Source: Taiwanofungus camphoratus (lineage: Eukaryota > Basidiomycota > Agaricomycetes > Polyporales > Taiwanofungaceae). Taken from it: a stretch of 64,000 nt of DNA. The position numbers were made by a program, and so were the translations under genes. The notes beneath the pieces are model-generated. The model was not told the DNA's origin and did not search any database. It was given only the letters and a program-made list of their open reading frames with translations. The DNA lies in contig CP021227.1 in assembly GCA_003999685.1 (NCBI GenBank), forward strand, positions 1,736,001 through 1,800,000, in the 5' to 3' direction. Shown in pieces: positions 46,371 through 56,980 of this stretch; the first letter of the stretch is position 1; each line of letters opens with the position of its first letter.

Positions 46371-47527
46371 GCGGATAGAGACCCAAAGGACAAGAATCGC
46401 TTGACAGTCTGAGCCGCTGCAGCAACGTTCTAGTAGCTGTTGTCCTAGTCCAAGGTCCAAAGGTCGGTGAGATAAGGTTCCTTTCTAAATTGCAGGCTGA
46501 CAAGTCTGCAAAACAAATGTATTGAAGTGATATAGGGTGCACAGTGTCCTCTGAGAATATCGGGGATTTGTTCAAGTGTGCAGGTGCACTACCAATGCGT
46601 AAGTATATGATACAGCTACGCGTTCTCAAAGCCACGTGGCACGATCGTACTGTCACATGCGCGCGTCTACGCGCCTTCCAAGTTGCCCTACTATTTATTG
46701 CACAGCAAGCTTCAAATCTTCGGACGCCTTTATCCTTGGTTTAATACAAGAAGACTGAAATCTGTCGCGGGCCCAAAACAATCCCAATCGGTCTCCCTAA
46801 GGCAACTGGTGCTACCCCAGGAAAGCCCAATTTTACCTTGGTGCACATTGTTTCTTACATGTCCTGCACGACTTGATAAGACTGGATAATACCGCTATGA
46901 AAGCAATTCAAGAACTGGGTCTGCTTTTTCGTCTTGCGGTCACTTAAACTACTTGATTAAGATGAGTAAGAACAATAAGTTACGAAAGCAGAAGTTGGAT
47001 TTTGCCCTTCGCGGCTGGAGGCATTTATGTCGCTATATGTCTTGCCAAAAACTCTGTACCTTGTCGTTACTGAATGCTCCTACCTCCTTTCGCTTTCTTG
47101 ACTATTCTGCAAAGGTGACGGGCTCGACATGAGCCGCGATAAATTCAAGCCGAAGCAGGAGTCGAAACGCTGGGTCGGATCCACTTGAGTGAGTGCATAT
47201 GTGCCATGATACTCGCTTCTGCTCACCGCACACGATCTTATCTGCTACGCGCATTCCGCCGCCAACAATGCCACATGAAACATGAAGTAGAAACGTTGCC
47301 GCATTCAGCGCTGGCTACTGTTGAAATATGAAGACAGTCAAAGGCGAGACGAGGAGCGCAGGAAGTAATGGGGCGCTTCCTCGGCCATTTCCGCGACGAA
47401 ATGGCCTTTTCCAAGAAAGGAAAGACGAGTCTTGTATTTGGAATTCGAACCATGTCAGTATTAGGTTTGTCGGCGCATGCGAGTATGAGCGCCTCAACCA
47501 GCACTGTCTCCTTGTCTTTCTTCCACC
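46371..47527. other. Divergent intergenic region
   Basis: About 1.16 kb lie between the start of UGGT (minus) and the start of the RBR ligase (plus). It must hold both promoters. A single ACGCGT at 46618-46623 is no more than chance would give. No gene is recognised. Confidence 0.5.
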
Positions 47528-50500
47528 ATGCCATCCGTGTCCCACTTGGATGTCGCACGATATTCCAAACCTTGTCGTTTCTATGCTCAAGGTAACTGCA
47601 GGTACGGAGCATCGTGCAGGTTTGCGCACAATCCAGATCCTCAGGCGAGTGGCTCGACATCCGTTCCACGTCCAGCGTGTACTGAAGCATGGCCCGGGTG
47701 GACTGCAGGGTACCTCAGCATTTCGGACCCCCTCTAGTGCTATAAACGTCGATAAAGACCTCCAAGATACCAATCGCATGCCCACCAAAAGGCGTCCGGG
47801 CGAGCAGCCGAATCATGTCAACATTCAACCGTCCGCGTCCTCAAGCGCGTCAACAGCAGATCGCCATGCTGCCGTCTCCAATTCCCACAGTAGGCCTCCT
47901 CGCCCCTGTCGTGCATGGAAGGCCGGAGCGTGTTCTTGGGGCGCCAAATGCTGGTTCGCTCATGATCCCGAGGTGCGCCGTCCCGCTCAGAACTGATACA
48001 AACTGCCTACAGTTCGCATCTATCTAGTCACAAGGAAGAGAGACACCACTACAACCAGCGCAGACTGAACGGGAGGAGTCATTGCGACGAGCCGGGGAAC
48101 AACTGCAAGAAGCACTCAATCGTGCACGCCAAGCAAAGATAGAACAAGACGAAGCTGCACGTCAGCTAGAACTACAGCGGCAAGCAACACTTCGAGCAGA
48201 AATCGTAAAGCAGGAGGCCGCGAAGACCATCCAGCGTGTGGTGCTTGGATCCGTTATCACGTTCAGCGCGGGCCTGTGCGTCGCGCGTTTGATCACCGGT
48301 TTCGAGTCGTGTACGGTGCATATTAAGAACCTCCCCCCTGACGCGCGCGAGGACGAGGTGTGCGCACTCTTCACGCAACAGGGAGTCGAAGCTGGGCGAT
48401 TCCTCATTGTGGGCGGCCTCAAGCGCATGCCGGACGGGAAGCGGGAGGCGAAGGTCATCACGGACGCCGAGTGCGGGCACACCGTTGCCGTGGGCCTCGA
48501 TGGGATCCAGTTCCGAGACGAGACGCTCGTGTTTGAGGCGGGCGCATTCAATAGTCCCGGAAGCATGTTTGCCGCTGCGAGGCGCGACACCGAGGTGCTT
48601 ACTATATCCTGGCCGGCCCCGTCTACTCGCTATGTTGTCGAGTATCCCGATATTGCTCATGCAGAGGAGAAGGCCCGCGTACTCAACCGTGGCATATGTG
48701 CCGGGCGCCGTGTCAAGGTTGAGATGAACTCCCCGCCTCCCGGGCGCATCGTACCGCGTTTTCGCCCGAACTCGATCAAGATCAGCAATCTTCCGCTGAC
48801 GGTCTCTGATAGGGACGTCGAGCATTTTTCTGGGTCAACTTTGACCAGACGGTTGGCAGACGTGGCTTACAATGTCGACAATGCTATAACAAGTTTGCGC
48901 ACAGTTCTTGAAAGCGCTGCTCCTGGCACGCTCATAGCATTCGATCAACAGTTGGGGGCTAGCACTAGCGGCGTTGACAACATGATCTCTGTCCGAGCAC
49001 AATTCAACTCGTGGGACGATGCGCAGAAGGCATATGAGCGCCTTTCTGGCCAGAGATATCCCTTCATCGGCAACACGTTCTTCCGTCTTCGCCTCCCAAC
49101 CCCAATGCACTACACGATTTTCATTGCAAGCGAACAATATCAGGCGCAGAGGATGCAGTGGGACGCGCTGAGCCAAGGTATCAAAGCTCGGAAGGCGTGT
49201 ACGTTGGCAGTATTTGAGCAGGGGAATGAGGTCCGCATCCGTGTCTCGGGCTCCGTGAGGGAGGCCGTCGGTGCGCTCAAAGTCAGAGTGGAAAGCCTCA
49301 CTGAAGGCCAGCGGGTGGACGGATGGCACCGCTCCCTGGGCGCCGCGAGCAATGCATTTGTGCGCTCTGTCTTCAGAGAGACAGGCGCGCACTTGCATGC
49401 CGACTGGCGGCGGCAAACGCTCAAATTGTACGGTGACGCAGACGCCGTGGAGCGCGCTCGTGCACTCGTGAAGGCTGAGCTCGAACGGCTCTCATCGTTG
49501 GAGTACACCATCGTCTTGAAGAGGCAGTCTGTGAGGTACTTCATCCAGGCTGGCCTTGCCGCGCTCACGACGACATTTGGAGAAGACAACATAAGATTCA
49601 GTGCAGCGACAAGAAAACTGACAATTACAGGCGGCGAGGAGGCCCGACATGCTGTGGAGCGTCAAGTCGAGAAGTCTCTCCGCGAAGACCATTCTCTCGC
49701 TAACGGTGCCTCAGCGCAACAGGTGTGCCCTGTTTGTTACGATGACATATCCTCCCCTGTACAACTTGGGTGTGGACATATCTATTGCACCGCATGCCTG
49801 CGCCATTTCTTGATGGCCGCACTCGATGCATCGGACAAGTTTTCGCTAACTTGCATAGGCGACGAGTCGCGATGTGATGTGCCGATTCCTATTCCGACCA
49901 TACAGAGCTTCCTTCCCCCGGCAGTGTTCAACCGTCTGCTCGAGATGGTTTTCGTCGCGCATGTCGAGCGCCGCCCACAAGAGCTCCGACATTGCACGAC
50001 GCCGGACTGTATGCAGATCTATCGGGTCGCAGGCACGGGGAATGCAATGGCGCTTCAGTGCCCGTCTTGTTTTGCAACGATTTGCGCAGCCTGTCATGGG
50101 GAGGCACACGAGGGGCTGAGCTGTGCAGAGTATAGGCTCCAGAATGACTCCACAGAACAGGAGCGGCTGAGCGAGGAGTGGATTGAAGCACAGAACGGGC
50201 GTGTGAAGAAATGCCCATCATGCAGCGTGCCGATTGAGAAGCTCGAGGGGTGCAACCATATGTCATGCCGGTATGTTACCATGCGGTCAAACTAGAATTC
50301 GCGCTCACTTAGATTGTCTCATCATGGGGCAGGTGTGGTGTACACATCTGCTGGCGCTGTATGGGTATATTCGAAGCCGACACGATTTATCAACACATGC
50401 ACAGTGCACATGGTGGAATCCATGACAATGATCCTGTTGTTGACCACTTTGACTTCAGAGAACAGCAAGAAATGTTGCGCCAGGCAGAAGTTCGTCGTCA

Positions 50501-50723
50501 ACAGGCACTAGATCGTCAGCGCAGATTAGACATTGCTCAGCTGGTGCGCCCACCCCAAGTCGTAAACCAGGACAGGGAAGGCCAGGAACAGCACAGACGA
50601 GATCTACTGAGACAACATACAGAAGAAATGGCGAGAATACGCAGAGAATGGGAGAGACAACACACGGAAGAATTGCGGCACAGGGAACAGCAGCAACAAG
50701 GCTGGGGTTGTACTATCATGTGA
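47528..50723 (+). CDS. RBR-type E3 ubiquitin ligase with CCCH fingers, CaaX-like end
   Basis: Four exons are inferred: 47528-47644, 47709-47972, 48028-50270 and 50333-50723, with phases that agree, giving 1004 residues. The first intron is GC..AG. The start is in a strong context (ccaccATGc). Domains: CCCH zinc finger (KPCRFYAQGNCRYGASCRFAH, residues ~14-34); second CCCH (RPCRAWKAGACSWGAKCWFAH, ~104-125); coiled coil (~135-180); RRM-like segments (~223-300 and ~380); KH-like segment (~560-610); RING1 (CPVCYDDI..., from ~694); IBR (CTTPDC...CPSC...CAACH, from ~782); and RING2 (KKCPSCSVPIEKLEGCNHMSC, from ~855), in which the Cys of GCNHM is the expected thioester residue. A second coiled coil follows with two RQHTEE units, and the chain ends in CTIM, a good farnesylation (CaaX) match. 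It probably binds RNA and ubiquitinates membrane-associated targets; that is inference. Confidence 0.9.
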
Positions 50724-52433
50724 ACGGTTATTGTAAAGCTAGTCTTGTACCATCCTTCACGCGCGATGCGCGCATGCAACGTTAAATGGCCTTGTCTCCC
50801 AGATGAGCCCTCCTACTTTAAATAAGCACATGAGTGAAAGGACTACGTCAATAAAACGAAAGGACCATGCTGACGCGCCTAGCGAGTGTTCTGTCTGGCT
50901 GAGTCTCTCGTGCAAAGGCGCGTCTGGATCACCTGCGGACTGTATTCGCGTTCGGCATGTACTCTGCTCTAATTCGTCGCATGCATTCAAGGGCCTTCAT
51001 ACTTCATAGTCCGATATCATCCTGTGTCTACACGCATATGAGCACAGTCTGCATATATAGTATAAAGGAGTAGCGCAGGTCGTTACTGGAACCGTTTCTC
51101 TCTGAGGACGCGGCGGAGTTGCAATCAGGTTCACACTACCTACTTGAGTCTTAGAGAACAAAGTGGTAGGAGGCCTGGCGCCATCAGCTGAATGAGCCTG
51201 TGGTGAACCAACTCCAGGCGTAGGGAGTGTATGAGTCTGAATAGATGGATGGACAGACTAGGCTGAGTGTGTTTCATGTGTTATGCTGGCAGAGCACTAG
51301 ATTAGCTGGTAGCAGGGACACGGATAAAGACGTCTTTGCAGGAGGGGTGGACAACTCTGATAAGGAAGACAGACAACTTAATTGAGGAGAGTAGCCTAAT
51401 ATCACGTAGGGATGAGCCACATCTTGAACAAGTGGCATTCATGCAATACAGCCAGGCTTTAGCGATGGCTCCAGGGGAGCCATGCACAAGAGTATCTGTA
51501 TATGCGGCAAGGCCATTGCCGCTGATGTAACTCGTATACCGTTTATATTGCGGCACAGTCAGAGCCTTTTTGAGGAGCTAGCTTCGCCGAGGCGCATTCA
51601 ATTGTCACTGGTGAGATGTCCATTTCCAAATCAGCCAAATTCTCTATCAAGGTAGTGCGTCGGAGAAAATTCAAGGTTAATGTATGTGATCAACTTGCGT
51701 ACAAATTGTGGTTGTTTCAATGACAGCAAAGATGACGAATGATAAGCACCATCTATATCGACCTTTTCCAGGAATGAGGCATTGGAACTTGCGACATTTA
51801 GAAACACTCTAGTGGCATGCTCCCACCTTTTGCCAGGGATGGTAGTGCAGGCCTAAGGTGACACAAGCGTCAGCACGCTCATATCAAAAGGCGATACTGT
51901 TCCTAATTAAGGGCCTGAGATGGCGGAAGTATACACTACCCATAACTGCGATGATTGAGGCAGACGAATACGGAAGGGTTGATTCTATCATTAAGGAGCG
52001 TACGTATCTCGCATAACGTTGGAATCGGGGCCAATCCTTCGCATATAAATTACCGTCATGAAGATACCGGGAGACCGTGCGACCTTGTCAGAACTGCGAC
52101 ATAGCGTTCTATTGAACAGTACTTACAATCAGAGGCATATTGTCTTCTCCTCCCATAAGTGTCTACACTGTTGAGGGAACGCCATTGATGTATGTACGAG
52201 TAAGTACTTGACAATGAGCTATCGACATCGTCGAAATCGGAGTTTGAAACACAGTATGCAAGAGTTCGATCATCGTCGATTTCAATTCGATCGCATCCAT
52301 GGCGGCTGGCACAGACGGATAGCAACAATGTTAAGCAGATTGTTGAATAAATGCTGCTTATCAGTAATTCCTTTGGATACGTTCGTAGTTTGTCTTATTC
52401 TCTCTGCACGAGCGCATTTATCTGTTCATTTTC
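50724..52433. other. Intergenic region, no gene recognised
   Basis: About 1.7 kb. Short frames on both strands (for example 51302-51556 minus, 51336-51530 plus) overlap each other and show no family motifs. TATA-like tatataGTATAAA occurs near 51,055 with no gene after it. I see nothing I can support. Confidence 0.45.
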
Positions 52434-54154
52434 ATGGCTGCCGTCAATGTCCTCGACCGGTTCTATTTGTCCATAACTCTTCTGGTTACTATAGGCTATC
52501 AACTCTTCGGATTTCTGCTAGCGTGGACGTTTCAAGTGATTAGCCTCGAGTCTCGTTCCATCCTTATATCATACTTATTCTTGCATGTTCGTAGTTTGAC
52601 AAGCTCACAGACTTCACCGGAGGTTCGCCGTGTCTTTCCTTTGACGATGGTTGTTGAGCTATTGTTCTTACATCTCACTCTCAGGTTCAAATTTTCTCTT
52701 TCTCGGTCAGCATTGCGTTTTCCAGAAGTCCTTTGAAGGTCCCATGGCTCACTGTGTGTTTTGTCACAGCATTGCTTACCCTTCTACTCGGCCAATCTTT
52801 CAGTGCACGAAACATTGTCGCGAGTGTATTTGTCATGGTATGGGCATGCCGACTTGCGGGTGAGGATTTCCGATAGGAGACTGGCTCAGCTACATGTCGC
52901 CTCTCGCTGATATACACAATGCTAGGGTTTCTCCTATTCCGTGTACTCAAGAGGGGAAGCGATTCTCGCTTTGATGATATTAGGTCACACTTTTTCAAGT
53001 TCCTTGGTATGTCCTCAATTCAATATCCCACGTCTCAAATACTCACTGTATGTACTGAAAAGGTTTTTGGATCGGTGTTGTACACATATTATGTTTTGCG
53101 TCGCATGTTGTTCTGATAATTCTTTATGGGAACATGGCACAGGCCAGATTATCTGGGTGAGCTTTGAATACTCATCAGCCCTGCGATCTTTCGCGTCAAT
53201 GTCCTGGTTATCCTGTCCGTGCCGTGCTGACAGCATGATCAGGTATGGGCTGTCTCTCTCCCGCTCACGGTCCTGAACTCCCCGGCCGTTTCTCGCGGCT
53301 CAAATGTTCGTTTCGGCACTGCGGCTGACATCGTAGGTGTCATTTTGTGGGCGCTGGGATGGGCAATCGAATCTGTAGCGGACGCACAGAAGGCACACTA
53401 CATTTGTTTTCCTACCCGCACTGCCGGCTGACGTAGACGAACCAACAGTACTACTATAAGAGTACGAGCCCTCAGAAGAACATGCCAATAGCAGTATGTC
53501 TCCTGACTTGATGGAGCCGTGGCGAGTAGCTTATGCCTAATTATGCCTAGTTCGGCCTGTGGGCGTGGTCGCGCCATCCGTCTTACTTTGGCGAGTCAGT
53601 GAACAAGCTATCAACGAGAATGAGTATACTGACGGCCAGAAACAGGATGCTCTGCTGGTGGGGCATCTGGCTGTTGTGCCTCTCCCCAAGCTCGAACGGC
53701 GATCAGAGTGCATCAACGAAGGCCGCGCAGTATGCATCAGTAGTCTCACCTGTCTTTACCGTCCTGTATGTTCATGCCACCCTCACTGTCGTGCCAGTTG
53801 TTTGCCATCCGCTGACGTCTGGAGCGCAGACTGCTCATGTTCGCATCGGGCGTTCCGACTGCCGAGAAGCCTCAAGCACGCAAGTTCTTTCTCCTCTCGT
53901 ATCCGGAACACGCCGAGGGAAGCACGAACGACTGCGAGACCGCGCCCTTGGCCGCCCGCCGTCCCGAGAACGATGCATGGGAGAATTACAAGCGCTACCG
54001 CGCACAGACTTCTTTGCTTGTACCACTTCCCCCTGCGCTGTACCGTGCTCTCCCAAGGGTGGTCAAAAAGACGATCCTGCTCGATTGGCCTATGTATACC
54101 TTCAAACCTGAGCAGGAAGCAGGAAGTGCAGGACAGGCCCGGACCCACGCATGA
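52434..54154 (+). CDS. DUF1295 membrane oxidoreductase (steroid 5-alpha-reductase-like)
   Basis: Twelve exons are inferred: 52434-52535, 52595-52622, 52685-52705, 52770-52859, 52926-53006, 53063-53074, 53143-53156, 53243-53392, 53449-53493, 53551-53594, 53646-53765 and 53830-54154. All phases fit and sum to exactly 344 codons (343 residues). Exon 3 is 21 bp, exon 6 is 12 bp and exon 7 is 14 bp. The intron after exon 8 would be GC..AG and is the least certain join. Family blocks read in order: FDKLTDFTGGSNF, ARNIVASVFVMVWACRLAGFLLFRVLK, GSDSRFDDIRSHFFKFLGFW, GQIIWVW, WALGWAIESVADAQK, WSRHPSYFGEMLCWWGIWL, FASGVPTAEKP and LLDWPMYTF. These match DUF1295, a polytopic membrane family related to steroid reductases; the substrate is unknown. 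Confidence 0.9.
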
Positions 54155-55651
54155 GCTGTGCAGGTGAATACAGAAGCGAGATGGTATCCACTTGTGTCAG
54201 GGACTTTTTCGAAACATTAGAATGGCAATGTATTTGTATTCAAGGTACCGTCGACGGGGAAAGTATCATAGTCTCAACAGCAGGACAATATGTTTTATGT
54301 TGCAAATGGCTCCGAGACAATATTGGTATCTTAGTCATGACCCTCGAGGATTCACTACTTCGAGCGGAAGACTGAAAGCGTTGTATTGTAAGCTGTACGC
54401 TGCTCGATAGAATGTTTCAAGGTATTGCCAGATGCTGTGTATTCCGAGTGCGCACAGCATCTCATATACCAGTCTTGTATAGCAAGTCCGAGGAGGAAAA
54501 GTACATAGAGGGTGCCGATGTCACCGACATAATTGAGGAATGGCCAAGAACGGTTGAGTTGATAGAGCTGAGTTTTCACTCTAAGCTCATCCAAGTCTGT
54601 CTCGTCTGCAGCGCTAGTGATAATGTTCACTGTCGTATGTCAAGGACAAATTACGCAGGTTCGAGAGGCATTGAACCAAACGCCTCGGTTCTCGATATGA
54701 CCATTTTTCGTCCTCAGGGTGTGTATCAAGGGAAATTTGACGGATGCACGTCTGAAACATGCATGGTTCAAGTGTACCACCTCAAGCGTGGAGGCATATT
54801 TCGCGAGCAATGTTGCCACGTCGGAGTCGTCATCGCTATAATCACGATACAGATGTATCTCTACAACCGATGAACGCAAGCCCTGCAGCATGATGCGGAT
54901 CTGGATAACAACACCATCAAGTTCGAGAAAGTTGCCGTTAGTGAGCGCAGAGAACGCGGAGTCGTGAATCTGCCTCAAGTATATGTTGAATATGAAGGAA
55001 AACAAGCTCTTTAAATTGCTGGGCATGTTTCAGAACCTCGGTCAGAAGACCGATCTTGGGAGAAGCACTGAAAGAGCACCTTGCACTGAAGGAGAGTCGC
55101 CGCAGATACAGGAACTACGCTGGAACGTCGACAAGCATAAAGGCAGCAGAAAGACTTGACTTGACTAGCATTTGATGCATTGATGGCCAGTCCAATCGGG
55201 TACCAAGTTTCAACAAATGCATGACACTTATCGAATAAAGGTTGCGACACGATCTCATGAGAGACGCCACGTCGGATTGAGAGAGTGATGCCAATGAAAA
55301 TGAGCAGCACATCGCAGTCAAGGATCGTCCTTAAGCTTGTAATCTGTGCAAAATATGTATACGCACGGCATGGGAAAAGTTTCATTTAGTGGATAAATCT
55401 TTGCTAAAGTACTTATACTTGTCTCGAAATTTGTGAATGGCGGTCACCGATAGCGATCTAATAAAATATTGATCGGCTCTAGACTGAACTACATAAGTAG
55501 ATTGTCCTACCGACAATTTCCCGCTCAACTCAAGTGATTCTCGCCAAGTAGTCATCACCGTCCCCAGTCCGGTCACCCAGGCCGATAGCATGCACGTATA
55601 TAGGCACGGTTTCCCCTTCAGCGGGGTTTGTCCGACTCTGACCCCTTCGCA
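54155..55651 (-). other. Possible decayed or unresolved LRR/F-box-like gene
   Basis: Minus-strand frames at 55591-55382, 55385-55011, 55026-54640 and 54630-54355 follow one another and have leucine-rich stretches (ASTLEVVHLNHACF, SSVVEIHLYRDY) like the repeats of Agaricomycete F-box/LRR proteins. I could not connect them with convincing splice sites and see no F-box motif. It may be a real intron-rich gene, a pseudogene, or chance. The last 300 bp before 55,652 should hold the promoter of the dehydrogenase gene. Confidence 0.25.
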
Positions 55652-56608
55652 ATGGCCTCCTTCACCTGGTTGATCACCGGGTAAGTCTCAAGCGCAGACT
55701 ATCCTTTTGATTGCGGTTGCTGACCCTCAGTCGTCCATAATTGCAGCACAAATCGCGGCATCGGCCTCGAGCTCACCAGGCAGCTGCTTGTATCACCGTC
55801 CAATTTGGTGATTGCGACGTGTCGTAGCCCAGACAAGGCCACCGCATTGCAGGCGCTGAAAAGTAGTGCGAAAGGCACTCTGCACATCTTACCACTCGAC
55901 GTAAGCAGCGAGGCATCCATCCGCGACTCCGTCAAGCTTGTCGGGAACGTTCTGGGCGACAGGGGCCTTGACTACTTATACAACAACGCCGCCATCGTAA
56001 GCGCTGATTTGTTGATTCGAACACACTCTGGCACCGCCCATGCTCACCGCTCACATGTCAACTAGAATCCAACGGACGACTCTCCGTTCGACTTCTCCTA
56101 CTCGACCCTTCTCGAGGTCTTGCAGATTAACGTCGCAGCGCCTGCCCTCCTCGCGCAACTCTACTTCCCTTACCTGGAGAGGGGCCAACGCAAGGTCATT
56201 GTCAACATGACAAGTGGGCTCGCAAGCATCGGACTCGACATAGGTCCGAAGTGCACCTCGTACAGCGTCAGTAAGACGGCGCTGAATATGCTGGTCAGTG
56301 TGTAGTTCCTTTTGTCGCTGACAAATATACAACACTTCGTCGAACAGACGCACAAGCAGGCCAGAGCACGGCCTGATTTTACCGCGATCGTTCTCGACCC
56401 AGGATGGGTCAGGACAGGTCAGTCAGTCACTAGCAACAACACGTACGTGGTGGCATAGTACTAACCATGGCTTCCAGCCATGGGTGGCGAAGGCGCCATC
56501 CTCGAGCCAGAAGACAGTGTGACTGGGATTGTCAAGGTCGTTACATCCATTACTTCAAGGGACTCCGGAAAATTCTTCAGATACAACGGTGATCAGCATC
56601 CATGGTAA
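55652..56608 (+). CDS. Short-chain dehydrogenase/reductase, sniffer/CsgA-like
   Basis: Five exons are inferred: 55652-55680, 55747-55996, 56066-56293, 56348-56417 and 56478-56608. Phases agree and give 235 residues, a usual size for a classical SDR. The cofactor loop is TGTNRGIG (split by the first intron), which binds NAD(P). The structural motif is NNAAI. The catalytic serine lies in NMTSGLASIG, and the active-site pair is the Y and K of YSVSK. The block LDPGWVRT is the usual PG motif after the active site. The wording ITGTNRGIGLELTRQLL is closest to the sniffer/C-factor type of carbonyl reductases. The substrate is unknown. It lies tail to tail with the CYP53 gene, and a decayed relative lies at 60,338-60,990. 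Confidence 0.93.
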
Positions 56609-56980
56609 CGTGCAGAGGCTGGGGCTCGATTTCAATTAGAGATACCGTTCCACAGCAGAAAGTGGTTGTTTTTATACCTGATAAATACAGAGCGAGCAAT
56701 ATTCAATAAGAGATGATGTTTATCGGTCTCCAAAATGTCTCGCTTCCGTCTTCTCGGCTCAAAGAAGACCGTTGTCAGCTTGCTGGTGAGCATGTGCTCG
56801 ACAGACAAATATGATTGCACCATTAAATATAGGTGAGATTGGACACTTGACCTTGTCCGATTTACAAATATATTTTCCGAAGACAGGGTACCAGTTTCAA
56901 ACATCTAGGGCACAATCTGAGTAAACGCATAGATCTCACCAGCTGCAAATATGCTTCACGATAGCACGTAATTTGATACC
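56609..56980. other. Intergenic gap between convergent genes
   Basis: About 370 bp lie between the dehydrogenase stop and the P450 stop. A 90-codon minus-strand frame (56632-56904) has no recognisable features. It probably contains only 3' ends. Confidence 0.4.

Noticed and set aside
46618-46623. ACGCGT box upstream of UGGT
   Set aside because: A single copy of a 6-mer in over 1 kb is expected by chance; no cluster as in the cell-cycle genes.
48172-48825. 217-codon minus-strand frame
   Set aside because: Antisense to the RBR ligase exon, with no independent motif or splice context.
51302-51556. Overlapping frames on both strands in the 50.7-52.4 kb gap
   Set aside because: No family motif, no splice signals linking to other exons, and each frame is the other's shadow.
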